Shown in pieces: positions 12,244-23,260 of a DNA stretch of 64,000 bases; positions within the stretch are counted from its first letter, which is position 1; every line of letters starts with the position of its first letter. Source of the stretch: Tenodera sinensis. Its lineage: Eukaryota > Arthropoda > Insecta > Mantodea > Mantidae. The position numbers and the translations under genes were made by a program. The notes beneath the pieces were generated by a model that was not told the DNA's origin, ran no database searches, and saw only the letters and a list, made by a program, of their open reading frames with translations. Location of the stretch: contig CM060961.1 in the NCBI GenBank assembly GCA_030765045.1, forward strand, positions 141,426,538 to 141,490,537. The letters are read 5' to 3'.

Positions 12244-12955
12244 TGTGTCAGTCTGTGGACAGCATAACTCAAAAACGAAAAGTCGGTTAAAAACCAAAGT
12301 TCGTATTTAAGTTTAATGTCTCTCAAGGATGTGTCACGAAGATTTTGAAGAAAATAGCCCCACTCTAAACTACCCTTTACATGGAAGATTTTTCGAAAAT
12401 TTTGATTTTCTTGAAAATGGCTCTAACGATTTTGATTAAAATGCCATATTTTTTAGATATTTTTATGACAAATGAAATGTATATCTTGAATTTTCTGACT
12501 ATTGCCCCTGTAGTCGTATTTACTCTGGATGAATTTTGCATAACTGGTAAATCGTTAGAGATAGACCAAATCATAATATACAAAAAATGTAGATCTTGCT
12601 AAAATACACCATTTATGTCTCAATAAATTTTCTTGTAGGGTGAACCATTTCGAAGATATTCCTTGTTATGTGTGTGAGTTTCGGAAAACTTAGAACTTTC
12701 GTGAAATGGGTCATCGCTGTTCATGTTTTTATATGTTAAGTGTGCAAAGACAACAGAATCTCAAACATTTGACTATCGCACAAAGCCTACTGTATTCTAA
12801 CACTCTCCTTGCAGCTACAAGGAAATAAGCAATAAGATAATTTGTACAAATGTTTATCTCAACTAACAAGAAAGAAGATATAGGAATAAGAGTTTGTAAG
12901 AATGATTAGTTCAAGAGTAGAGAAAGTCATGTGAGTGCAACACATCAGATTTTTA
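12046..12955 (+). repeat. ACTTTCTCTACT-family repeat, copy F (full length)
   Basis: Best complete copy, about 910 bp. It runs from ACTTTCTCTACTGGTAAGTA to AGTAGAGAAAGTCATGTGAG and CACATCAGATTTTT. The internal microsatellite is a pure (GT)n at about 12173-12242. Flanks are T-runs on both sides, so any target duplication is masked. No coding capacity is visible. Confidence 0.85.
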
Positions 12956-13109
12956 TCCTTTATTGTTCATGTTTAAAATTATCTTTTTCTACAGATTTAT
13001 TTGAGGACTGTGTCTTTATGACAACCCTAATAAAGAAGCTATATCCAACTACTGGAATTTCGCTCTAGAACCTTATCTTTACTGATATTTATGGTCTTAT
13101 TTAACAGCA

Positions 13110-13280
13110 AAACCCCGGTGATTCGCCTTCGTAGTGTGGGAATGGCAAGTCATCGTCACAGGCAAAGAGGTTCCGACTTCAAATCTTGGCTACAGTGCAT
13201 TAGTTAAGTAAAGGCTTGTCTCATTTGAGCATCATTTCACCATTTCTTTTATTCTTTATCCGAATAGACTAGACTCTAGA
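13110..13280 (+). mobile_element. Possible degenerate tRNA-derived SINE (family 2)
   Basis: Weak B-box-like GACTTCAAATCTTGG, then a tail containing CATTTGAGCATCATTTCACC, which is also in the SINE at 27092-27337. There is no clear TSD and the 5' part is eroded. Low confidence. Confidence 0.4.
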
Positions 13281-13654
13281 CCTAGAAACAAAAGCAAAAA
13301 AGAAAAACTACCTTCGGTATATATAACATGCTTAATTATAGCGTTGAGATAAACATGTGCAATTTTACTTTCTCTACTACGTATAGTAAGTAGAGGAAGT
13401 ATTGTATTCCACCCAAAAATTCGTTACTGGAAATATGTTTTGAGACCCCCTTAATACAAAAAAAGCATTATTGGTAAAAGCTCCATGAGTTTGTGAACAG
13501 CATAGCTCAAAAACCAAAAGTCGGTTAAAAACCAAATTTGGTATTCAAGTTTAATATCTTTCAAGGATTGGACACACAAATTTTAAAGAAAATTCCTCCA
13601 CCCTAAACTACCCTTTACATGGAATAATTTTCGAAAATTTTTATTTTCTCGAAA

Positions 13655-16087
13655 ATGGCTCCAATCCAAAAAATTATCAGAGAAACTAGTAAGCCAAAAG
13701 GTATACAAAATGATATTTTTATTCAGGATTTTAATGAAACAGAACTGGATTTAGCAATAGAACAATTACAGAACAAAAAATCTCCTGGGCCTGACAAGAT
13801 CCATCCAGAGTTTATAAAACACCTTGGCAGGAAAGGAAAAGAAATCCTACTTAAACTGTATAACACGTGTTGGAGAATGACTGTACCTTCCGACTGGAAA
13901 AAAGCCATTATCATCCCGATTTTAAAGAAAAACAAACCCTCAAACAATATTAATAGTTTCAGACCAATATCTTTGACCAGTGTTATTGCAAAAGTGATGG
14001 AAAGAATGGTGGCATCTAGACTTAACTGGTTCCTAGAATATTACAACTTAATTAATAGTTCACAGACCGGCTTCCGACAGAATCATAGTACAAGTGAAAA
14101 TGTACTCCTACTAAGCCAAGACATCAAGGAAGCTTTCAATAGAAAGGAGGATACCTTGGCAATATTCATTGATTTTAAATCAGCATATGACTCAGTCTGG
14201 AGAAATAAATTAGTTGAGAAGTTGCAATCAATAGGTGTGAAAAGTAACATGCTTAAGTGGATAACTCAGTTTATTTCACAAAGATTTTGTGCCACAAAAT
14301 ATAATACATACATTTCCAAATATAAACAAACACACCGAGGACTTCCACAAGGTGCTGTTCTGAGCACAACACTCTTTAACATATATATAAATGACCTTCC
14401 ATCAATAATAAAAACTTTAGAAACCAAAATTGCTTTATTTGCTGACGATGTAGTCATTTGGACTTCAGGCTCTTCAAAAAAACCTGAATTAATTAAAGAC
14501 AGAATAGAAACAGCCCTAAACAAAGTACATGAATGGAGCTCCAAAAACCTCATGACTATCAATGTGGAAAAAACAAATTATGAATTATTTACACTAAAAT
14601 ACAAACCAGTTAATATTAACATAAATTATAATGGTAAACCACTCAAAGCAGTTGATGATGCCAAATACTTAGGCATCACTTTCGACAGAAAGCTAAGTTG
14701 GAAAAAACATATAACAAACATCTCAGAAAAGGTTGAAAAGAAATTACAAATCCTGAAAAGGTTAGCTGGTGCTAAATGGGGCTGCTCAAGGAGAGTCCTT
14801 AACACAACATACAAAATGTATATTAAACCAAACCTCTTGTACTGTTCTGAAGCTTTAATAACAGCAGCAAATGCTAACATCAATAAACTTGAACAAATAC
14901 AAAATCAGGCTCTTCGCCTAATCACTGGAGCAGTTAAATCCACACCTATTGATGCCATGCTTGCCTTAACATGGACCCCATCAATAACAACAAAAATAGA
15001 AGAACAAGCATTGCTCCAACACGAGAAAATGTTACGACTGCCAAACTCTAAATGGACAGAAGAGAACCTCCCCCCTTCAATCCTTAAAACTCATAGTAGT
15101 TTCCTAGAAAAGGTCACACAGATTAAATCCAAATTGAACATTCCTAACACCAGAGAAAATCTACTTATTAGAGAAAATCCATTGGAATTATTGCAACCTA
15201 CCTTCAATTTGGAATTAATAGAGGAAATAAGTAAATCAGACACACCAAAAGAAATACAAAAACTTCTAGCTCTGGAAACAATCAATACTAGGTATCCCAC
15301 AGAAGAATGGCTGCACATATATACTGATGGATCCTCGAAGGAAAACCTTACTGGAGCTGGAGTTACATGTTCACATTTTTCCTTTTATCATTCTGTTGGC
15401 AGAGACACAACAAATTATGATGGAGAAATAGAGGCTATATACATTGCTCTCCGACAATTATTAAATCTTCCCTTAAATAAATTTAACAAGGCAGTAATTC
15501 TTTCGGATTCTAAAGCTGCAATTCAGGGAATATGTTCAAATACTACAAAGAAATCAACAAAAATTAGAGAATGCTACAAAATGTTAACACAACTCCAAAA
15601 AGTTAATAAGACTGTTCATCTCCAATGGATTCCAGCACACTGTGGAGTCATGGGGAACGAAGCTGCAGACTCACTTGCAAAGAAAGCCACAACAATAACA
15701 CAAAAGTCTAAATTCAATTTCTCATATTCCTCAATAAAACGCTTGATCATTAAAAATTTTTGTCATTCATACCTACAAGAAATAGAAACAAATGCCAAAG
15801 ATAAAAAATGGATTACACTACTTTCCAACCCAGATATAATCCCCCAGAGACCAAGGAAAACAGCTGTTGCAGCCTTCCAACTATTGACAAATCACGATTG
15901 CTTGGCGGGTCGTCTCTACAGAATGGGTATCTCAGCTTCACCAATATGTGTCCTGTGTAACAATCCAGCAGAAATGAACGAAGACCACTTGAAGACCTGT
16001 GAAGCATTAAGATCAGAAGAAACTACAGTTCAAAAGTATTGGAAAGCACGAATGCTAATGGCTTCATTGCCAGATGCAAGGCACTAG
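13655..16087 (+). CDS. ORF2 remnant: reverse transcriptase + RNase H (5'-truncated)
   Basis: An uninterrupted 810-codon frame whose ATG lies in the flanking duplication, not the element, so the true start is lost. Reverse transcriptase motifs: PISLTSVIAKVMER near residue 104, TGFRQNHST near 138, FIDFKSAYDSVW with the first catalytic Asp at 173, GLPQGAVLSTTLFN near 229, FADD at 262-265, and YLGITFDRKLSW near 338. RNase H follows: IYTDGS with Asp 558, acidic residues near 591-593, SDSKAA with Asp 618, PAHCG with His 662, and NEAADSLAKKA with Asp 672. A C-terminal CCHC-type cluster is C765, C768, H778, C782. The protein would perform target-primed reverse transcription. No frameshifts are seen, so the insertion is young, but it cannot mobilise itself without its 5' end. 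Confidence 0.9.
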   Translation: MAPIQKIIRETSKPKGIQNDIFIQDFNETELDLAIEQLQNKKSPGPDKIHPEFIKHLGRKGKEILLKLYNTCWRMTVPSDWKKAIIIPILKKNKPSNNINSFRPISLTSVIAKVMERMVASRLNWFLEYYNLINSSQTGFRQNHSTSENVLLLSQDIKEAFNRKEDTLAIFIDFKSAYDSVWRNKLVEKLQSIGVKSNMLKWITQFISQRFCATKYNTYISKYKQTHRGLPQGAVLSTTLFNIYINDLPSIIKTLETKIALFADDVVIWTSGSSKKPELIKDRIETALNKVHEWSSKNLMTINVEKTNYELFTLKYKPVNININYNGKPLKAVDDAKYLGITFDRKLSWKKHITNISEKVEKKLQILKRLAGAKWGCSRRVLNTTYKMYIKPNLLYCSEALITAANANINKLEQIQNQALRLITGAVKSTPIDAMLALTWTPSITTKIEEQALLQHEKMLRLPNSKWTEENLPPSILKTHSSFLEKVTQIKSKLNIPNTRENLLIRENPLELLQPTFNLELIEEISKSDTPKEIQKLLALETINTRYPTEEWLHIYTDGSSKENLTGAGVTCSHFSFYHSVGRDTTNYDGEIEAIYIALRQLLNLPLNKFNKAVILSDSKAAIQGICSNTTKKSTKIRECYKMLTQLQKVNKTVHLQWIPAHCGVMGNEAADSLAKKATTITQKSKFNFSYSSIKRLIIKNFCHSYLQEIETNAKDKKWITLLSNPDIIPQRPRKTAVAAFQLLTNHDCLAGRLYRMGISASPICVLCNNPAEMNEDHLKTCEALRSEETTVQKYWKARMLMASLPDARH

Positions 16088-16104
16088 AAAACAACAACAA
16101 CAAC
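13666..16104 (+). mobile_element. I-like non-LTR retrotransposon, 5'-truncated
   Basis: Flanked by a perfect 14-bp TSD AAAATGGCTCCAAT (13652-13665 and 16105-16118). It ends in a CAA-repeat tail (about 16089-16104) straight after the ORF2 stop, so there is almost no 3' UTR. The 5' end is missing: the apurinic endonuclease domain and any ORF1 are absent. RT plus RNase H and a non-poly(A) tail suggest the I group or a relative. The exact clade needs a phylogeny. Confidence 0.88.
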
Positions 16105-16560
16105 AAAATGGCTCCAATGATTTTAATCAAAATGTCTCATGTTTAGGATATTCGTATGGCAAATAAAACGTACATTTTCAATTCTCTGGCTATAGACCAG
16201 ACTAGACGACAGAGATAGACAGGTAAAAAGACTGGTAAACAGAGATAGACGAAATCTTACTCTACAAAAAATGTAGATCTCGTTAAAACACACAATTTAT
16301 GTCCATATGAATTTTTGTTGTGGAGTAAACCATTTCGGAGATATTCCCTGTTATTTGTGTGAGATTTTGAATGCTTAAACTTTCGCCAAATGGGAAATCG
16401 TTATTCCTTTTTATATGATAGCCATGCAAAGGGATCGGAATCTCAACGGAATCTATCGCTCTAAGCCTACAGTATTCTCATATTCCCCTTGCGCATACAA
16501 GGAAATAAGCAATAAGATCATTTATGCAAATGTTTAAGGGAACCTTATAAAGGTAACTAA

Positions 16561-16901
16561 TCTTAACCTAAATTCGTACTTGGAGCTCTTAAACGTGACA
16601 CAGACACGCTACCCTCACATCAAAGAGTTGCGCTTTGCAGAAATTACTAATCTTTTTTGTATGTGTACATACAAGCAGAACACGATAATACAGAAGGCCT
16701 TAAGCGAACGTCAAATCTTTTAAGAGCTGGTCACTATACAATGATGATCCGCTATTTGAAATTCCGTTCTCTTTACATGCCAAGGGAGAAATACGAATAA
16801 CGCATTTGAGAAAACTATAAATATTGCAAAATTTTGCTGCTACTGCTACTGCAACTGCAACTCCCACACAGAGAAGATCAGCTGGAGAGTGCAACGAGAT
16901 G
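16561..16901. other. No feature recognised
   Basis: Spacer between repeat copy G and a minus-strand SINE. No coding similarity is seen. Confidence 0.4.
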
Positions 16902-17123
16902 CAGTTTTTTTTGTAGTGTTTAACGTCCGCTTTTACTACTACGGCACCGCAGGCGGTGACACTGATGATACATGAAATGACGATGGAGCACCGGTGGAAT
17001 GAGATGGCGGGGGAAACCGGAGCACCCGGAGAAAACCCACCCTGACGCCGCTTCGTCCACCACGAATACCACATGCGGGTCCCTGGGATCGAACCCGCTA
17101 ACTGCTCGGCCACGGCGCCGCCA
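16902..17123 (-). mobile_element. tRNA-derived SINE, family 1, second copy
   Basis: Reverse complement shows GCCGTGGCCGAGCAGTTAGC (A-box region) and GGGTTCGATCCCAGGG (B-box), then the family body GTGGTATTCGTGGTGGACGA, and a short A tail. The TSD CAACGAGATG is perfect (16892-16901 and 17124-17133). The B-box is better preserved than in the copy at 5420. Confidence 0.88.
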
Positions 17124-17383
17124 CAACGAGATGAGTGGAGTTAAAACTTTTTACTCGGGAAAAGTTGCAACTATACTGAAATTCAGACTGTGAGCGATAC
17201 AAACCGGATGTACCTACTTCACATCACGTGTCTGAGCATGCAATGTTGCAACATTGTGGCGGACTTCACAAACTCTCTTCATATTATAACGCTCTGGTGA
17301 CGTTGCTTCCATTTTCGCTAACAATGCAGCACACTAATGTAAAAGAATAATCATCAGTTAACACACTTTGTCACACCTCCAAC

Positions 17384-20087
17384 CAGGGGCGGCTGTACCC
17401 TTAGGTCACGAGGTCACATGCCCCTCCAATCATAATCTGGTGCTCTAGACAGAACTGTAATACGTTTTATTTTTTCTTTAAATGTGTTATTTGCATTGAT
17501 TTTTGTTTGAGATTCACGTTTGTAAACTTTACGAAACTTGGCAACCCTGCGCGGTCACAGTCTCCGTGCGGAATTCCAACTTCTTGTATTTAACGTCATT
17601 CCCTCACTCTTAGCTGAGGAAGTGACAGGGGGGTTATGAGGAATTCGCTTGCGTCACAATAGTGATGAGACCTGACACTATGCGGCGCTGTCACTATAAC
17701 TAGTGAATGTCTTCCTTCACCTGTTTATTTCGTTTAAAACGTCACAAGCATTATTGTTCAGTTTGCTGCAGTAGTGTTCGTTGTAGTGCAGAGTAGATAA
17801 TATGTTTTTCAGTTTTAACTGTGAATAAAATTGTGTATATAACAGTTTTCTTATTCAACTGCTAAGCTGATATATTTTAACATCAGTAATGTATAGTGAG
17901 CGAAACTATTAAAATGAATCAGGTGAAGTTCTCACAAACTAAAACCTTAAGTTTCGAGGACCGATTACTAGGAAAGGAATTAGGACCTCCTAGGGCAGAT
18001 CTTTGCACAAACCAGGTTTTTAAAGATAAAAGTAGAACATACAACTGAAATTTTTAATAAAGCTGTGTAAGAAAATGGGAATGGATGTGCGGGTGTTCTG
18101 TAGATGTCTGTAGCACTTTTTTGCTTTCCTTGTGTTTTACTTGGTGGAGAGGACACGTGGACTAAAACCGGCGTAAAAGACTTGAAACATTTGCCGGAAA
18201 AAAGCAAGAAACATAGTTTATCAAAGACTCATTTACACATTGAAATGAACCTCGCTGTTCTAGGCAAAACTGATGTTAGAATACAGCTTGATGTACAAGG
18301 TGTCTGTTCGCAAACATAATGAACTTGTTGATAAAAAATAGGAACATTTTGGCACGCATAATTGATGCTATTAAGTTCTGCGGCGAATTTGAACTAGCCC
18401 TAGGTGGCCACGACGAAACAGACGATTCCGTTAACCCGGGGTTTTTTAAAGGTCTAATAAACTATACCGCGGCCCTTGACAATGTTTTGAGAGATAATTT
18501 ATAAAATATCAGTCTTTAAAGGTACATCAAAAATAGTTCAGAATGGCATTTAGACGCAAATTTTATCAGGTTGCAGAAATTATATATTATCTGAGCTAGC
18601 TGATGTAGAGTTTCTATCCCTTCAGACTGATGAAACAACAGACAATTCATGTAAAACTTTACTACCCTTAATAATTGTAAGATATCAAACTGAAGGGAAA
18701 ATATTTGAGCGATTTTGGGGATATTTCGAAGTGACTGACAGGAGTGCCACTGGTTTAGCAGCAATTATTGTAGAACAGTTACGTGAAATGGGAGTAGAGA
18801 AAAATCTAGGGAAACTTGTATGCCAAACTTATGATGGAGCTTCTGTTATGAGTGGGAAGAAGGATGGGGTGCAATGTTTGATAAAAGAAAGGTATTCTAA
18901 GGCAAACTACATTCACTGCTATGCACATCAAGGAAATCTTATCCTTCAGCTTCATCTCACAGCAGAATATTTTTCCAAGACTTACAGGGGATAGGGACAT
19001 TCTTTTCGAGGTCTCCAAAATGGATGGATTATCTAACTGAATTTGTTCAGAAAAAAACTTGGCAGTATCCCACCGACAAGGTGGTATTTTCAGTATCGCA
19101 CTGTTAATACCGCTTTCGAGCAGAAAGATAATCTACTAAACTGTTTCGAACATATAAGAGACAACTAATTAAATGATAAAAAAAAGTGTCTAGCGAAGCA
19201 ACTGGATTTGCACAAACATTGAGAACTCTAAATTCACTTTTTGGCTTGAATTCTGTCACAAAGTTATGCCTCGTGTAGCAGTATTCTTTGACTGTATCAA
19301 GAAAAAATACTTCGATACTGTTAAAGTTAGTAAGTTTGTCAAGCACTTAGTTAATGCTATAGTGAAAGTTAGGAAAATGTATGAACATGTCTGTATACGA
19401 ACCCCCAAGTAAGAGGCAATGTGCTGGACATAGCAATAGTAGGAGTAATAGGGTGGCAGCTCTAGATGATTACAAGCAATATCAACTATAGGTTTCAGTT
19501 CTCAGGCAATTTGAGTGTCTCGAAGCTATTCTTGGTTGACAGATTTCCCCAATACTGCAATGTATTTCCTGAAAGTGCCTTTCAGACAACCTTGAAATTA
19601 TATCCCACAATCAATGGTCCGAAATTTCGAACTGAATTAGAGGTGCTGTACAGTCGTGAAGATTTGCGTAGAGCGTCCGATGCAACGCCTCCTGCAGTTT
19701 TTATGTGAAAACAACATAACACGAACATTCTCTGGGTGTGTGATGGTTTTAAAAATAGTTGTTACTCTTCCAATGACGACTGTACAGACCGAACGATCAT
19801 TCTTTACCCTCAATAGAATAAAGACATTCTTACAAAATTCCTTGGGGAACTAGAGACTGAACGCGCTGGTGATGCTATCAATAGAGAAGAAGATGATAAA
19901 CACCATTCCAGACTTCAACAGAGGTGTGATTGAGGAATTTTCTACAACCAAAAAATAGGAGGATTGAGCTGATATTAAAAAAATAAGTAAACTTTACATA
20001 ATAATTTATTGCTTTATTTTCCTTATATACTACTGTATGTCGATTTTTGTGTGTCCTACCACATTAAAATCTCACGAGCCGGCACTG
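17384..20087 (+). mobile_element. hAT transposon, ZMYM1-like, decayed
   Basis: Left end CAGGGGCGGCTGTAC and right end (reverse complement) CAGTGCCGGCTCGTGAG are typical hAT ends and bracket a ZMYM1-like transposase relic. The 8-bp flanks do not match (CCTCCAAC against TATGGAAG), so the element is chimeric, rearranged or has one end misplaced. Its right end falls exactly on the inner boundary of the right arm of the inverted duplication. Confidence 0.7.
17914..19955 (+). pseudogene. ZMYM1-like hAT transposase, decayed
   Basis: Ordered fragments of the family are spread over three frames. At about 17950-18000 is an LGKELGPPRADL segment. LFCFPCVLLGGEDTW, the TTF-type zinc finger region, is at about 18115-18150. 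FCGEFELALGGHDE and NPGFFKGLINY are near 18377-18470. The catalytic core LQTDETTDNS is near 18620, then RFWGYFEVTD, QTYDGASVMSG near 18826, and YIHCYAHQGNL near 18910. The C-terminal dimerisation domain TLPMTTVQTERSFFTLNRIK is near 19757-19820. Stops and frameshifts between blocks make it inactive. The family is often annotated in arthropod genomes as zinc finger MYM-type protein 1-like. Confidence 0.82.
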
Positions 20088-20604
20088 TATGGAAGCATTC
20101 TTTTTTTTCGAATATCGCGAAGTGAAAGTTCGAGCAGAAAAGCTGTTCCATGTCCAGCAGCATATTAAGCATGGGAAACATGTGAGAGTAGACTGCCGAG
20201 CCGCCGAGAAAATAAAATAAATTTCTATAGGACAAAGTGCGAATGAATGTTCTATTTTACAAAGAAATTTGCAGTGATTTAGTTGGCGCGAATATTCCGT
20301 TAGCAAAGATGAATATGTTAAATATCTAATTGAAACCAAAATTAGTTCATTTAAATCACCCCTTATGTCCTTTATTCCAGGTTCAGGCGCCGTTTTTTTT
20401 TTTTTTTTTTTTAATTGTTAGGTATTGGGTCTTCAATTTCCGTGTCTTAAACATAACCAAACCAAACTATCCGGTGCTAATACCTCCATCATGTGTTGTG
20501 TATTAGTGGTCTGCACGGGCCGACTTTCTTAGGCCCGTCCCGGTCCGGCCCGAGCCCGGTTGTGCAATTTTCTTTTAAAAAAATTATCCTGCAGTTATTG
20601 ACAA

Positions 20605-20890
<286 letters not shown>

Positions 20891-20960
20891 TTCCTAAAAT
20901 CCAATTTTGGTCCAAATACTTACGCTAGCGAATGTTGGATACCTGCATAAATAACGTTAG

Positions 20961-21104
20961 TACATTAATATTGTTTTGAGATCATGATATTGTCTCGTTA
21001 AAGCCTTAGAAATAACCTTTTTCTCCAAGTTTGAAGAAAAGGTTATTGGCGTGTTTCTAAGGGTTTATCGGGGCAATATACGATTATAAAACAATATTAA
21101 TGTA
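20961..21104. repeat. Foldback element, about 144 bp
   Basis: Arms starting TACATTAATATTGTTTT and ending in its complement pair along almost the whole length, through CCTTAGAAA and AACCTTTT blocks, around a short loop near 21030. It resembles a small MITE or snap-back sequence. No TSD was identified. Confidence 0.7.
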
Positions 21105-21140
21105 CTCAATCTGTTGTAAGCTATCCGCAATTGGCCATAG

Positions 21141-22740
21141 CAGAAATTAGGAGGTGGGAAGTTTAGGCATTATAAATCATTAAAATAGGCAGGCAAAAAG
21201 ACATTATAAATAGTTAAAATAGGCAGAAGAAAGGAATTATAAATACTAAAACAGGCAATAAGAGAAACCCAATAATACATTACACTATTCAATAACTGAT
21301 CGTCATATTTTAAAGAACTTCAAAGTTTTAAACGAAGTACTGGCACGATACATGTCCGCCATCTCGTTATGATAGGTTGGGGGGGGGGGGGCAGAGTTAC
21401 ATCTAGTGCAATGTACTTAAATGATGAGTCTTTCACAAAGATCTTAATACCGGAAATCCATTTGTCAACATCCAGAAACAAGTATCGTATTCTTCTAACA
21501 CACTGTGAAAGCCATGTGCTACGCAGGTCATTTGAAGCATGTTTGGAAATAACACTTCTAACGCTATTCAGCCTTTTTGATATATGATGCAACGTCACTG
21601 ATGAAAAGTAAGGCGTCGTATTGAACCTCTTCAGACCGCAGCAAATTTAATGAACTGGTGAATAACTGCGCAATAGCTCGATTGTTAACTTTCTCAAGAC
21701 ACTCTGTAGTAAGCAGGAATGATTTCATTGATTCATCTTCTGTAGGATCTAATCTTCCATTAACAAATTGACAATGAAACGACCTATGGTATCAGTTGAC
21801 TCGTCGATATTCGTCGATATCCCAGACCATCTTATTTTTCACTTTATCTTTATTTTCATTGTGTCACCGTAACATTCGGTTAAGTAACATTTTCGCAAAC
21901 TTGACTCGCTAGGTACAGATTGGTTAGTATACTTCTCCAAAAACTGTGATAATGTAGGATTCTTTAATTTCCAGAAAGGGATTCTGGCGCTGAAGAAAGC
22001 TACATAAGTCGAATGCAAACTGGAATTTTTGACTCGATGTTGCAATTACTGTTGGAAGCAAAGGAATCTTCTGCCTGTAGCCCTGTTTGATTGTGCCAAT
22101 ATGTTGTGATATAAAGTACTTCTTTTCGCAGTTCACAGACTGCTCATATATTTTGCATGTCAGTGCTTTACCGTCGGTACAAAATATGCCGGATCCAAAA
22201 GTATTAACATAACTTGTAATTTAGTGCGCAAAGGAACATTGAATTTCGGCACCTTGCTGCTAGCTACAACGTCGCAATGAAAACTAAAAGAAAATCAGTT
22301 AGACCCGTACCTGCTCATTATTGCATTTTAAAATAAACACACGTGGTAATCCAAATGCTTTGTTTATCTATACGTTTATTTGCGCGGCAGCACTCATTGT
22401 TGCAAAGAAAATAATGAATTGAATGAGGGACGTCTATGTCGTCTGCAACTTAAAGATAATATATACATTCGGCGAAGTAACTTTCATTGCCACGGTCTAA
22501 CGGTTGTTGAAATGAAATGTACCTGAAGAAAATGTTTAATAATTAAATAATACATAAATAATGAAAAAAGGCAACAAAAAGCATATATTTTGTAAAACAG
22601 ACATATTAAAAAGGCAGAAAAGGGCAATATAAAACTGTGGCATTTCAATCACAAAGGTATAATTCGTACAGATTCACTTTCAAATTGAAGATAAATTTGA
22701 CGCATTTAAAAAGGCATTCCGCCTAAGTTCCAGTCTCTGG
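21141..22740 (-). mobile_element. Nested hAT-like relic with AGGCA-rich ends
   Basis: Putative ends CAGAAATTAGGAGG and, reverse-complemented, CAGAGACTGGAACTTAGGC surround a CGGBP1-like transposase relic. Both subterminal regions carry repeated AAAAGGC/TAGGCA motifs. No matching TSD was found, so the ends are tentative. Confidence 0.5.
21330..22260 (-). pseudogene. CGGBP1-like hAT transposase, decayed
   Basis: Reading the minus strand downward from 22130, I see FAFDLCSFL, SARIPFWKLKNP, FLEKYTNQSVPSESSLRKC, a WDID catalytic-region remnant near 21830, LLTTECLEKVNNRAIAQLF, and TRWRTCIVPVL near 21340. The order and motifs match the hAT family whose N-terminus resembles CGGBP1. Frames change repeatedly and stops are present. 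A poly-G run (21380-21391) adds a further break. Confidence 0.72.
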
Positions 22741-22775
22741 TTATAATTATTTCTATAAATTTGCATGCATGTGCA

Positions 22776-23060
22776 CAGGCGCGGATTAGAAATATTCGAT
22801 TGGGGGGGGGGGGGGGCTGTTCCGGTCCACTACCGCTTCTTAACAATTAAATTCATGCTAAAACATGACTAGCTAAATATTTAACTGAAAGAAACAATGT
22901 TTAAAGGTAGTACATACCTATAACAATTTTCATAGAAATCGGTTTGTCCATTTTGCGTAATGATGAGGTAACACACATATAGCATTTATAGCAATAAAGT
23001 AGGATATGACAAGGGGGGCCCGGGCCCCCTGGTACCCCCCCCCCCTTGGATCCGCGCCTG
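22776..23060. mobile_element. 285-bp non-autonomous hAT (MITE)
   Basis: Termini CAGGCGCGGAT at both ends in inverted orientation, followed by long G and C homopolymers. The flanking 8-mers CATGTGCA (22768-22775) and CCTGTGCA (23061-23068) agree at 7 of 8. No coding capacity. Confidence 0.82.
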
Positions 23061-23089
23061 CCTGTGCATGTTTTAAATCAAAGTAAACA

Positions 23090-23260
23090 TTAATCATAAG
23101 TTATTGGACCAAGGACTCGCCATGTTTAATGACCCAAATTGTCGTGCAGAAAGAGAATGGAATCCACACTCTAGCTGCTCAGGTTGGTTCGACGTTCTTG
23201 AATAACTAATCCTGCTGCACTAAAATTTCTTTCAGTACTCGCACTGATGCCTACCACCAC
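23090..23260 (-). pseudogene. hAT C-terminal dimerisation domain fragment
   Basis: The minus strand encodes VGISASTERNFSAAGL, then ERRTNL and VDSILFLHDNL. This is the hAT dimerisation motif (typically SxSERxFS-AG, RRTxLxP, LFLxxNL). It lies upstream of the CGGBP1-like relic on the same strand, the wrong order to be its C-terminus. It probably belongs to the outer 4.2-kb element. Confidence 0.7.

Larger units (their letters stand above)
13363..16560 (+). repeat. ACTTTCTCTACT-family repeat, copy G, split by a retrotransposon
   Basis: The 5' part (13363-13665) starts ACTTTCTCTACTACGTATAG. The family consensus resumes after the I-like element at about 16105 and runs to about 16560, where it becomes divergent. 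The two halves join exactly at the 14-bp TSD of the inserted element. Confidence 0.8.
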
